From an uncultured Carboxylicivirga sp. (GTDB lineage: Bacteria > Bacteroidota > Bacteroidia > Bacteroidales > Marinilabiliaceae), in NCBI RefSeq assembly GCF_963674565.1, contig NZ_OY771430.1:186001-250000 (forward strand): a stretch of 64,000 nucleotides of DNA, read 5' to 3'. The notes beneath the pieces were generated by a model, which saw only the letters and a program-made list of their open reading frames with translations, was not told the origin of the DNA and did not search any database. The translations under genes were made by a program, and so were the position numbers. Positions 29,245-38,718 of this stretch are shown here, piece by piece. Each line of letters begins with the position of its first letter. The first letter of the stretch is position 1.

Positions 29245-31536
29245 ATGAAACTAAAGATTAATCACAGGCTCATATATTTATTCCTGTTTCAAATAATAGC
29301 AGGTTCCTTCTGCCGGATCAATGCTCAGGTTGCACCGGTTGACAAAACATCATCGCCTTATTTCATTGTGTTATCAGAAGATAAAGAAACAGATCAGCTG
29401 CCATTAAAATCAACTACTGTTGATGTTGATATCACTGGTGTCATAGCAAATGTTAAGGTGCATCAGGAATACAGTAATAATGGGGAAAATACACTAGAAG
29501 CTATTTACGTTTTTCCGGCCTCAACAAAGGCTTCTGTTTATGAAATGAAGATGAAAGTGAATGATAGGGTGATCAATGCTATTGTGGAAGAAAAAAGTAA
29601 AGCAAGTGATATGTATAAGAAGGCTCGCAAAGAGGGTAGAATAGCTTCTCTTCTGCAGGAGGAAACACCCAATGTATTCCGGATGAAAATAGCGAATATA
29701 TACCCGGGAGCAAAGGTTGAAGTAGAATTGAATTATACTGAATTACTTGCGCCAGAAGGTGGAGTTTATGAGTTTGTTTATCCAACTGTTGTTGGTCCCC
29801 GATATGCTAATGATTTAAATAAATCAGACAAATCAGATAATTGGGTTGCTAATCCTTACCTGAAATCAGGTGTTTTACCTGTGTCAGATCTAAATTTGAA
29901 GATAACTCTTAATGCAGGTATTTCAATTAAAGATATAAAGTGTGAGACGCATAAAAATAAGATAGTTTTTAAAGATCCATCTACAGCAACCTTGAACATG
30001 TTGGACTTAAAAGGTGGAAACAGAGACTTTATAATGCAATATCGTTTAGCAGGTAAAACAATTGAATCAGGCATAATGCTCTATGAAGATCCTAAGGGAG
30101 AAAATTATTTTCTGGCAATTATGCAACCTCCTCAACGGGTGTTACCAACAGAGTTAACCCCCAGAGAGTATATTTTTATTGTTGATGTTTCGGGTTCTAT
30201 GAATGGTTTTCCACTTGATGTTTCAAAATCGTTGATAAAAAAACTGCTCATTCAGCTTAAGGAAACAGACTTGTTTAATATCGTTTATTTTGCGGGTGGA
30301 TCTGAGGTTTATTCAAAGGAATCGGTTTTGGCAACAAAAGAAAATGTTGTTCAGGCATTAACTTTTTTGGATCAGAAAAATGGTGGAGGTGGCACAGAGC
30401 TACTTCATGCACTGGAAGAAGCAATGGGATTAAATTCTAATGAAGGTTATTCACGCTCTTTTCTGATTTTTACAGATGGTTATGTGAATGTTGAGAAAGA
30501 AACATTCAAATTTATTGAAGCTAACCTTGATCAATCCAATTTCTTTGCCTTTGGAATAGGTACAAGTGTAAATCGTTATATTATTGAAGGAATAGCTCAT
30601 GTAGGATGTGGTGAGCCTTTTATAGCAATTAATAAAGAAGAGGCGGAATTGGCTGCAGATCGTTTCATTAACTATGTTTCTCAACCTGTTCTCACTGATA
30701 TTAAATATCATTTTGAGGGAATTAATACTTATGATTTAATTCCTGAGAAGATGCCTGATTTATTTGCTGAACGACCCTTGGTAATTTGTGGTAAATATAA
30801 AGGAGAAGCAGCTGGCAAACTAGTTATCAATGGTAAAACGGGAAAAAGGGAATTTAAAGGAATATTAAAATTTGAGAAAAGTAGTAATGCTGATAATACC
30901 TCTTTAAAGTATTTGTGGGCAAGAGAGAAGATTCGCTATTTGTCGGATTATAATAAATTGAACTACGACGATAAATTAAAAGAGGAGCTTATTTCGCTTG
31001 GAAAGAAATATAATCTATTAACTGAATACACATCATTCATAGCCGTTGATGAGGTTCAATCCATTGAAGGAGAAAGTCAGATTACAATTAGACAACCTCT
31101 TCCATTACCCGATCGAGTTAGTAACTTTGCTGTTGCAAGCAATCTGGTTGTTTTAAATGATTGTGAATTAGATGAGGAATTAGAGTTTTATGATACAGAG
31201 AGTTCTGAAGATTTTTCTGTTCCTGTATTTCAAATTATTGAAAAGATGCCTGAATTTCCAGGTGGGGAAGCTGCTCTGAATAATTTTATCACCAGCAATA
31301 TTCAATTTCCTGAGAGTGCGGCCGAAAATGGTATAAGTGGAACCGTTTATGTTAGTTTTACCATTGATGTGGATGGATCTGTAACTGATGTTAAAGTACT
31401 AAGAAGTGTTAGTAAAGAACTGGATGAAGAGGCTATGCGAATCATTAAATTAATGCCCAAATGGTCTCCGGGTAAACAAAGGGGTAAATCCGTTAAGACT
31501 AGTTTTACGGTTCCAGTTAGATTTACTTTAAATTAA
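29245..31536 (+). CDS. VIT and VWA domain protein fused to a TonB C-terminal domain
   Basis: A 763-residue exported protein (signal up to RINAQ). The VIT domain (residues ~45-165) includes SNNGENTLEAIYVFPASTKASVYEM and KARKEGRIASLLQEETPNVF. The VWA domain (~305-480) has an intact MIDAS motif DVSGSMNG. The last ~100 residues are a TonB_C domain (FPGGEAALNNFI, GTVYVSFTIDVDGSVTDVKVLRS, MPKWSPGKQRGKSVKTSFTVPV). VIT-VWA proteins (inter-alpha-trypsin inhibitor heavy-chain type) bind proteins through a metal site. The TonB_C domain suggests contact with TonB-dependent receptors or the cell wall. The gene stands alone, downstream of cobB/cbiA. Confidence 0.88.
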   Translation: MKLKINHRLIYLFLFQIIAGSFCRINAQVAPVDKTSSPYFIVLSEDKETDQLPLKSTTVDVDITGVIANVKVHQEYSNNGENTLEAIYVFPASTKASVYEMKMKVNDRVINAIVEEKSKASDMYKKARKEGRIASLLQEETPNVFRMKIANIYPGAKVEVELNYTELLAPEGGVYEFVYPTVVGPRYANDLNKSDKSDNWVANPYLKSGVLPVSDLNLKITLNAGISIKDIKCETHKNKIVFKDPSTATLNMLDLKGGNRDFIMQYRLAGKTIESGIMLYEDPKGENYFLAIMQPPQRVLPTELTPREYIFIVDVSGSMNGFPLDVSKSLIKKLLIQLKETDLFNIVYFAGGSEVYSKESVLATKENVVQALTFLDQKNGGGGTELLHALEEAMGLNSNEGYSRSFLIFTDGYVNVEKETFKFIEANLDQSNFFAFGIGTSVNRYIIEGIAHVGCGEPFIAINKEEAELAADRFINYVSQPVLTDIKYHFEGINTYDLIPEKMPDLFAERPLVICGKYKGEAAGKLVINGKTGKREFKGILKFEKSSNADNTSLKYLWAREKIRYLSDYNKLNYDDKLKEELISLGKKYNLLTEYTSFIAVDEVQSIEGESQITIRQPLPLPDRVSNFAVASNLVVLNDCELDEELEFYDTESSEDFSVPVFQIIEKMPEFPGGEAALNNFITSNIQFPESAAENGISGTVYVSFTIDVDGSVTDVKVLRSVSKELDEEAMRIIKLMPKWSPGKQRGKSVKTSFTVPVRFTLN

Positions 31537-31564
31537 TATGTGAACTATTTTTAATCATATTCCT

Positions 31565-31594
31565 AAAGAGCTTAGCAAAACAGTTAAGCTCTTT
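31565..31594 (+). terminator. terminator of the VIT-VWA gene
   Basis: AAAGAGCTTA and TAAGCTCTTT form a perfect 10-bp stem with a 10-nt loop, 28 bp after the stop codon. It is followed by CTGTTTAAAA. Confidence 0.6.
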
Positions 31595-31669
31595 CTGTTT
31601 AAAATTGTAATTGAACAATAAGTGTTAATAAATGTAGAAAAAATACAAAAATAATTAGCAAGATTAAAA

Positions 31670-31677
31670 TAAGTTTG
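31670..31677 (+). promoter_or_regulatory. candidate TAnnTTTG promoter box of the GH127 gene
   Basis: TAAGTTTG matches the -7 consensus and lies 23 bp upstream of the ATG, which would give a very short leader. No convincing -33 element is seen. Confidence 0.4.
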
Positions 31678-31700
31678 ATTATCAATTAAACTAACTAAAT

Positions 31701-34700
31701 ATGATTAAAAGAAATGTTTGTCTGACGCTGTTTATGCTTTCATTTGTAGTCAGTCTGTTTGCTCAAACAAGTTATACCAACTTAATTACCAATCCCAGTT
31801 TCGAAACCGGAAATGGATCAGGATGGACATGGACAGGTACTGCAGGATATGCATGGATAGGTCCAAACACAGATGGGGATCAGACTAAGGATGGATCATA
31901 TATCAATGGTTTATGGAACAGCACTATAGGTGATGTGGAATGTTTCCAGGAAATTTCTGGTCTTCCAGAGGGTAATTATCAGATTAAAGCACTGGTAACG
32001 GTAAGCAATAATCGCTTAACCAATCAACGTTTATTTGCAACATCTGAAGGAACTACAAAATCGATGTTATACGGTGCGGAAAATCATTCAGCATATTCAA
32101 CGGCTAATTTATCAATTCTTACCGGTAATGAAGAGGTTACATTTGGTGGATTTGGAGAATCTTCAGCAGAAAATGGTCCCTTTTATGAACTTTCAGTTGT
32201 TAAAGCTATAACAGGAGGAAGTGTTACTATCGGAATAAAAGTTAGTGGTAAGGGTACTTCCTTAGGATACGATTTCTCTTACACGCCCAAAGGAGATGCC
32301 GGTTTCTTTAAATTTGATCATTTTACGATTACGGAAGTTTCGAATGTAGCTACTCTCGATTATATTTCATTAAGTGCAGGATTTCTTGATACTTCATTCG
32401 ATTCAAATACAACGGAATATACGGCTACTTTACCGGAAGGTACTATCTCTGTTAATCCCAGTGTTAAACCAACGGTTGATGGAGTAACCATTGAAGGAGC
32501 AGATGAAGTAGATGTCAGTTCAGGCTCAGGAGTTTCAACTATAACTGTTACAGCTTTAGATGGAACAACCCAAAAAACGTATACAATAAATTATACAGTT
32601 TATGTTCCCGTTGAAGGAGCCCAACAAGATAAATTGTATACCAATGAGTTTCCGTTAGGTGATGTAACCTTACTGGATGGACCATTTAAACATGCCAGCG
32701 AAGTTAATCTTCAAACCTTGTTACAATATGATGTTGATCGATTACTGGCTCCTTATCGCAAAGAGGCAGGATTAGTGGCAAAAGCTGAAAGTTATTCAAA
32801 TTGGGTTGGATTAGATGGTCATATTGGAGGGCATTATTTAACAGCTATGGCTATTAATTATGCAGCAACGGGCAATGAAGATTGTAAGACGTTGATGGAT
32901 TATATGGTTGATGAATTAAAAGCTTGTCAGGATGCCAATACATTGAACTATCCTTCGTGGGGAGTTGGTTATGCAGGAGGTGTTCCATCCAGCAGCAGTG
33001 TTTGGTCAACATTTAAAACGGGTAATTTCTCTGCTTATTATTCTGTGTGGGTACCCTGGTATAACCTCCATAAAACATATGCCGGATTAAGAGATGCATG
33101 GTTATATGGTAATAATATAAAGGCAAAAAGTGTATTTCTTGCTTTTTGTGATTGGGCAGTGGATATTACTTCGGGTTTGAGTGATGCCCAAATGGAGACA
33201 ATACTGGACGTAGAACATGGCGGTATGAATGAGGTTTTAGCAGATGCTTACCAGATGACCAGTGATGTTAAATATCTCAATGCAGCAAAACGCTTCTCAC
33301 ACAAAGATTTATTGAATAGTATGGCAGCCGGTGTAGATAATTTAGATAACATGCATGCCAATACTCAAGTGCCTAAAGCAGTTGGTTTCCAAAGGATAGC
33401 TGAAGTTTCGAAAGAATCAAACTATGTAAATGCAGGTGAATTCTTCTGGCAGACTGTAACCGAAAACCGAAGCCTGGCTTTAGGCGGTAACAGTCGTAAA
33501 GAGTATTTTCCTCAGGCATCAGCTTGTGGCGATTATATAACTGATGTTGAAGGACCAGAGTCATGCAACACCAATAATATGCTAAAACTGACTGAGGATC
33601 TCTTTCGGGTAAATCCAGAAGCTAAGTATGCCGATTATTATGAGCGGGCCATGTATAATCATATCTTATCAACTATTCATCCAGAGCATGGAGGATATGT
33701 TTATTTTACACCAGCCCGACCTCGTCATTACCGTGTTTACTCAGCACCTAACCAGGCTATGTGGTGTTGTGTGGGAACCGGTATGGAGAATCATGGAAAA
33801 TATGGAGAGTTTATTTATACACACAATGGTGATGAATTATTTGTGAACCTATTCATGGCTTCAGAATTAAAGTGGGATGCCAAAGGGTTAACGCTTCGAC
33901 AGGAAACATCCTTTCCGGATGAAGAAAAAACAAGACTGTATTTTACTGCCGATGCAGCAACGGATATGGATCTTAAAATCAGATATCCCAAATGGGTAGC
34001 AGACGGAGAATTAAAAATTGTTGTTAATACCGATACAATAACTGTTGCAGGTCAACCTGAGTCCTATGTATCAATAAACAGAACGTGGAATAATAATGAT
34101 TCGGTTCAAGTTATTCTTCCAATGAAAAACAGGGTTGAAGAACTACCTAATGTTTCATCCTACCTGGCTGTAATGCATGGTCCTATATTGCTGGGAGCTA
34201 AAACCGGAACCGAAGATTTAGCAGGTCTGGTTGCAGATGATAGTCGTTGGGGGCATATAGCAAACGGATCTTTGCAGCCTATAGATCAATCACCTGTTAT
34301 GGTTAGTACAAGAGAAGAGTTACTTTCAAAGATTGTTCCGGTGGATGGTGAACCAATGAAATTTACAGCAAGTAATTTATTTCCTGATGAAGGCTATAAG
34401 GATTTGGTGCTGGAACCATTCTATAATATTCACGATTCAAGGTACATGATGTATTGGTTATCATTGAGTGAAGATCAGTATCAACATGTCTTAGACAGTC
34501 TTGCAGCAATTGAACAGGCAGCGCTGGAACTTCAGGCCAGAACAATTGATGAGGTGGCAACTGGAGAGCAACAACCCGAAGTGGATCATAATATGCAAGT
34601 GTTGAATTCATATACTGGTAATTATCAAAATGAATTTTGGAGAGATGCCAGAGACGGTGGCTATATAAGCTATAATCTATCAACCCAGGACAAATCCGAT

Positions 34701-35198
34701 TTGTCATTGATGGTTAGATACTGGGGTAATGAGGGAGGAAGTCGTACTTTCAATATTTATGTTGATGGAGAATTGCTGGTTACAGAAAATGTAGTTGGTA
34801 AATGGAATGTCAATCAGTTTGTTAATGTTGAGTATCCTATTCCTAACACAATGACAGATGGCAAAGAATCGATAACTGTTAAATTCCAGGGTGTTAACTC
34901 AAGCAATATTGTAGGAGGTTTATTTTATATTCGATTATTAGAGCCTGCCACTTCAACAAATATTGATAGTGGCATAATTAAGGAGAAATACAAGGTGTAT
35001 TGTCACAATCATAAAATTGTCATTACGGGTCTTGATCAACCATGTGAGATTAATGTTTTTGGAGTGAACGGACAGTTGCTGATAAAAAAGAAAACAGATT
35101 TATCTACACTGGAAATCCCATGTCATCAAAATGGTGTTAAGTTGATTCAGGTTATTGTCAACTCTGTTCCTTATGTGTATAAAGTAGTTGTAGAATAG
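31701..35198 (+). CDS. multidomain GH127 beta-L-arabinofuranosidase (DUF1680)
   Basis: An 1165-residue secreted enzyme (signal ending SLFAQ). Domains in order: a carbohydrate-binding-like beta module (~25-215), a cadherin-like beta sandwich (~220-300, DYISLSAGFLDTSFDSNTTEYTATL), and GH127 (~310-870). A C-terminal beta region (DGGYISYNL ... FNIYVDGELLV) and a short tail like a sorting or secretion domain complete it. The GH127 zinc-cysteine active site is visible: GPESCNTNNMLKL at ~620 and MWCCVGTGMENHGKYGEFIY at ~687, where one Cys of the pair is the nucleophile in characterised family members. It likely releases beta-L-arabinofuranose from plant or algal glycans and belongs with the adjacent GH2 and the GH43 remnant. 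Confidence 0.9.
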   Translation: MIKRNVCLTLFMLSFVVSLFAQTSYTNLITNPSFETGNGSGWTWTGTAGYAWIGPNTDGDQTKDGSYINGLWNSTIGDVECFQEISGLPEGNYQIKALVTVSNNRLTNQRLFATSEGTTKSMLYGAENHSAYSTANLSILTGNEEVTFGGFGESSAENGPFYELSVVKAITGGSVTIGIKVSGKGTSLGYDFSYTPKGDAGFFKFDHFTITEVSNVATLDYISLSAGFLDTSFDSNTTEYTATLPEGTISVNPSVKPTVDGVTIEGADEVDVSSGSGVSTITVTALDGTTQKTYTINYTVYVPVEGAQQDKLYTNEFPLGDVTLLDGPFKHASEVNLQTLLQYDVDRLLAPYRKEAGLVAKAESYSNWVGLDGHIGGHYLTAMAINYAATGNEDCKTLMDYMVDELKACQDANTLNYPSWGVGYAGGVPSSSSVWSTFKTGNFSAYYSVWVPWYNLHKTYAGLRDAWLYGNNIKAKSVFLAFCDWAVDITSGLSDAQMETILDVEHGGMNEVLADAYQMTSDVKYLNAAKRFSHKDLLNSMAAGVDNLDNMHANTQVPKAVGFQRIAEVSKESNYVNAGEFFWQTVTENRSLALGGNSRKEYFPQASACGDYITDVEGPESCNTNNMLKLTEDLFRVNPEAKYADYYERAMYNHILSTIHPEHGGYVYFTPARPRHYRVYSAPNQAMWCCVGTGMENHGKYGEFIYTHNGDELFVNLFMASELKWDAKGLTLRQETSFPDEEKTRLYFTADAATDMDLKIRYPKWVADGELKIVVNTDTITVAGQPESYVSINRTWNNNDSVQVILPMKNRVEELPNVSSYLAVMHGPILLGAKTGTEDLAGLVADDSRWGHIANGSLQPIDQSPVMVSTREELLSKIVPVDGEPMKFTASNLFPDEGYKDLVLEPFYNIHDSRYMMYWLSLSEDQYQHVLDSLAAIEQAALELQARTIDEVATGEQQPEVDHNMQVLNSYTGNYQNEFWRDARDGGYISYNLSTQDKSDLSLMVRYWGNEGGSRTFNIYVDGELLVTENVVGKWNVNQFVNVEYPIPNTMTDGKESITVKFQGVNSSNIVGGLFYIRLLEPATSTNIDSGIIKEKYKVYCHNHKIVITGLDQPCEINVFGVNGQLLIKKKTDLSTLEIPCHQNGVKLIQVIVNSVPYVYKVVVE

Positions 35199-35204
35199 TA
35201 TTTT

Positions 35205-35245
35205 AAGATGAGGATATTGCGCAACAATATCCTCATCTTTATTTT
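35205..35245. terminator. bidirectional terminator between convergent GH127 and GH2 genes
   Basis: A perfect 15-bp stem: 35205-35219 (AAGATGAGGATATTG) pairs with 35225-35239 around loop CGCAA. T-rich sequence follows on the plus strand and A-rich bases precede it, so it can serve both genes. It starts 7 bp after the GH127 stop and ends 10 bp before the GH2 stop. Confidence 0.85.
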
Positions 35246-35248
35246 ATA

Positions 35249-37987
35249 TTATTTTGTTCCATTAATTATAACCTCTGCTGCTTCCAATCCTTCACTTGTG
35301 GCGGTTACTTTTATTTCACCTTCGCCATCTGCTTTAACTATTCCTAAAAACAATCCGCTGAAAGCCTTTCGTTCAGGTAATGGGAAAGGAGTGAAACAGG
35401 TTGGATCTCCATTATCAGTTGCAACAACCTGACCTGATCCTTCCACTGTTAATTTAATAAGATGGTCTGCATTACGTACCGATAATCCGTTGGTATCGCA
35501 AACTTCAACAGTTATAAAAGCTAAATCCTTACCATCGGCTTTTATAATGCTTCTGTCTACAGTTGCTTTTAGCATGGCCGGTGCTTCGGTTGTTTTTACT
35601 GATTCTTCTGCCCATTTAACACCATCTTTAAAAGCTACAGCCTTCAGTTCACCGGGTTCATAAACAACATCATCCCAGCGCAAGCGGTATTTATATTCAC
35701 CTTTTTTCTTTTTACCCAGTGATTTCCCGTTTAAAAATAATTCTACTTCATCACCTGATGTAAAGATATGAACAGGAGTTATTTGACCAACTCTGTCAGG
35801 CCAGTTCCAGTGAGGCAGAATATGCACCATTGGTAATTCGGGTCTCCATTGTGATTGATAAAGATAATAGCGGTCTTTTGGGAAACCAGCTAAATCGATG
35901 ATTCCTGAATAAGAACTTCTTGCAGAATAGTATGGAGTTGGTTCGCCAATGTAATCCCAACCTGTCCATACAAATTCTCCTGCCACAAACGGATGACTGT
36001 CAATAGCTGCAAATACTTTATCAACGGTTGAACCAAAATCAACGGCATATAGTTCGTAGGCACTTACATAACCTGTTTTTTCTTCTCCACCTGCTCCTTC
36101 ACGAACCGGAGAACTTACTTTATCAGCAACAGGAAACAGATATGTTCCTCTTGTACTCAAAGCAGATGCCGTTTCAGTACTCAGGATTACTTTACCCGGA
36201 AATTTCTCATGAAAATCATCGTATGAAGGAGGTGTTTGAATGCGTTCTGTTCCCTCAAAAATTGGATCCTGTCTGATACCTTCGCCCTGGTAATTTAAGC
36301 TGATCACATCCATTACTTCTGAGAAAGGCATATCTGACTTAGCCCAGTTCATCGATGCAGTAGTAGGACGGGTTGGATCCTCTTCTTTAATAATATCACG
36401 AAGCTCACGGCCAATTGCAGCACCTTCTTCATAGGTATATTGTTCTCCAACTTCATTACCATAGCTCCACATTATAATCGAAGGACAATTGCGGTCTCTT
36501 CTTATAAATGCTCTGGTGTCAGCTTCATGCCATTCCGGGAAAATAAGATGGAAATCGTGCGGTGTTTTTTTCAGTTCCCACGAATCGAATATTTCATTCA
36601 TTACCAAGAAACCCATTTTGTCAGTCAGTTCCAATAACTCAGGAGCCGGTGGATTATGTGACATACGAATGGAATTACAACCCATTTCGCGGAGAATCTC
36701 CAGCTGTCGTTCAGCAGCACGTGTATTAAATGCTGCTCCTAGTGCACCCAGGTCATGATGGTTATTAACTCCTTTTATTTTTATAGTTTCACCATTCACC
36801 ACCACTCCTTTACCAGGATTGAATTCCAGAGAACGAATGCCGAAGCGCGTTTCGTAACGGTCAATAATTTTTCCTTCTTTTTCAATAGATGTTATTGCTA
36901 CAATTAAGTTAGGTATCTGTGTAGGTGGAGGACCCCAAAGTTGTGGATTATTGATTGTAACGGAGCTATTTAACAGTGCAGTTGAGTTTTGCGCTACGGT
37001 AATTGCCTTTTTCTCAGTTGTGGCAGAAGGGGTAGCTGCTTTGGTTCCGTTTTTATCAATAGCGTATAATGAAGTCTCAACCAGAATATTTACATCTTCC
37101 TCAGAATCATTGTCAATGCTCGTTTCAATTGCAACATTAGCTGATTCTTTAGTTACTTCAGATGTTGTTATAAAAGTACCCCAATGACCCACATGAACTG
37201 AATTGGTTTTTACCAGCCAAACATTTCTGTATAAACCTCCACCCGGATACCATCGGGCCGAATAATTGGGATTATCAATTCGAATTGCCAATTGATTTTG
37301 ACCACCAATTATAAGGTGTGGTGTTAAATCAATTCGCCATGAATTATAACCGTAAGGCCACCCACCTGCCAGTTTTCCATTAATCCAAACCATGGCATAC
37401 GACATGGCTCCGTCAATATCCAGAAAAATTGATTTGCCTGCATCAGTTGAAGGTATATCAAGTGATCGTCTATACCATGCAACACCGTGACTCGCCAAGC
37501 GTCCCATGCCGCCACCAACTTCTGCATCTTCTCCTTCGAGAAAAGGACCTTCGATTCCCCAGTCATGAGGAAGGGATACTTTTTGCCAATTATCATCATT
37601 AAAGTCAGCTTGAACAAAAGGGAAATCTTCCCCCGGATTACCTTCCGGACGAATATGTCGGTTGGCAGGCTCCTTGATAAAAGCATTTCCTGTAGGTAAT
37701 ATCCAGTCTTTTAAAACACTTTTCGTTGTTTTAACGTCAATCGCTTCTGTTGGCTTTGAATCTGCATCTTTACTATCGTTAACCTCTTCCACATCAGGCC
37801 GAACATCGTATATTAATGAATCGGCTTCGCTGGCAGAGTTGTATTTGAAAAATGACCATCCTTCATTAATTGGAATTTTTTCACGCAGATTTTTATCATT
37901 ATCACTTTGAGTGGAGCATGAGACAAGGCTCCATCCACTTATTAAAGCAATAAAAAAGGGTATTTTTTTCGTTATTTTATATTTCAT
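35249..37987 (-). CDS. GH2 family beta-galactosidase-like lipoprotein
   Basis: A 912-residue lipoprotein (KIPFFIALISGWSLVSCST) of glycoside hydrolase family 2. The order is sugar-binding domain (WQKVSLPHDWGIEGPF), immunoglobulin-like domain and TIM barrel. The predicted acid/base Glu is in IIMWSYGNEVGEQ (~residue 510) and the nucleophile Glu in VILSTETASA (~600). C-terminal DUF4982-like and Big-like beta domains follow (HILPHWNWPDRVGQITPVHIFTSG; VEVCDTNGLSVRNADHLI). The architecture is that of Bacteroidota polysaccharide-locus beta-galactosidases or related exo-enzymes; exact specificity cannot be read. It shares a terminator with the convergent GH127 gene. Confidence 0.9.
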   Translation of the reverse strand: MKYKITKKIPFFIALISGWSLVSCSTQSDNDKNLREKIPINEGWSFFKYNSASEADSLIYDVRPDVEEVNDSKDADSKPTEAIDVKTTKSVLKDWILPTGNAFIKEPANRHIRPEGNPGEDFPFVQADFNDDNWQKVSLPHDWGIEGPFLEGEDAEVGGGMGRLASHGVAWYRRSLDIPSTDAGKSIFLDIDGAMSYAMVWINGKLAGGWPYGYNSWRIDLTPHLIIGGQNQLAIRIDNPNYSARWYPGGGLYRNVWLVKTNSVHVGHWGTFITTSEVTKESANVAIETSIDNDSEEDVNILVETSLYAIDKNGTKAATPSATTEKKAITVAQNSTALLNSSVTINNPQLWGPPPTQIPNLIVAITSIEKEGKIIDRYETRFGIRSLEFNPGKGVVVNGETIKIKGVNNHHDLGALGAAFNTRAAERQLEILREMGCNSIRMSHNPPAPELLELTDKMGFLVMNEIFDSWELKKTPHDFHLIFPEWHEADTRAFIRRDRNCPSIIMWSYGNEVGEQYTYEEGAAIGRELRDIIKEEDPTRPTTASMNWAKSDMPFSEVMDVISLNYQGEGIRQDPIFEGTERIQTPPSYDDFHEKFPGKVILSTETASALSTRGTYLFPVADKVSSPVREGAGGEEKTGYVSAYELYAVDFGSTVDKVFAAIDSHPFVAGEFVWTGWDYIGEPTPYYSARSSYSGIIDLAGFPKDRYYLYQSQWRPELPMVHILPHWNWPDRVGQITPVHIFTSGDEVELFLNGKSLGKKKKGEYKYRLRWDDVVYEPGELKAVAFKDGVKWAEESVKTTEAPAMLKATVDRSIIKADGKDLAFITVEVCDTNGLSVRNADHLIKLTVEGSGQVVATDNGDPTCFTPFPLPERKAFSGLFLGIVKADGEGEIKVTATSEGLEAAEVIINGTK

Positions 37988-38098
37988 AAAACTTCATTTA
38001 GTATTTCTGATTGTTAGCTGATTGAATAAAGATACAAGTTAATCAAAGTATCGTAGTGATTAAATGTTATCAATTAGTACCTGAACTTTGAGTAACAT

Positions 38099-38718
38099 TT
38101 AATCAGCAGTGCCCTCAATTGTTTTGATCGTTCCATCCGGATTATATTCCAGTTCAACTACTTTCAGACTTCGTAACCAGGTTTTGCCTTTTGATGGGAC
38201 GCAATCATGATGAAACAAATACCACTTACCCTGGAATTCACAAATGGAGTGGTGTGTTGTCCAGCCAACAACAGGTGTTAAAATAACTCCCTGATAGGTA
38301 AACGGACCATATGGATTATCGCCGGTTGCATAGCAAAGTTTATGAGTATCGCCAGTTGAGTAGGAGAAATAGTATTTACCATCGTATTTGTGCATCCATG
38401 AGGCTTCAAAAAATCGACGATCATTATCACCAGCTTTTAGAGGTTCTTCATTCTCGTCGAGAATGATTAAATTTTTTGGTTCTTCGGCAAACTGTAGCAT
38501 ATCATCATCCAGTCTTACAACTTTCGGACATAAGGCATCTTCCTGATAGTCGGGAAAAGCAGCACATTCTATTGTTTTGTTATAACGATATCGCTGTAAC
38601 TGACCACCCCATAATCCACCAAAATACATGTAATATTTACCTCTTTCTTCAAATACGCATGGATCAATGGAATAACTGCCGTTAATAGGTGCAGGTTGGG
38701 GAATAAAAGGGCCTTCTT
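38099..38718 (-). pseudogene. GH43-family glycosidase, 5'-truncated remnant
   Basis: About 205 in-frame residues of a GH43-like five-bladed propeller enzyme remain. They start at GPFIPQPAPINGSYSIDPCVF and run through FFEASWMHKYDGKYYFSYSTG and PVVGWTTHHSICEFQGKWYLFHHD to the natural C-terminus. GH43 enzymes carry roughly 100 further residues upstream, including the catalytic base Asp; these are missing and an in-frame TAA precedes the remnant. At 38718-38719 the sequence changes abruptly into a histidine-kinase gene on the other strand. An internal ATG at 38629 could start a 176-residue fragment, but it would not be a complete enzyme. Confidence 0.85.
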
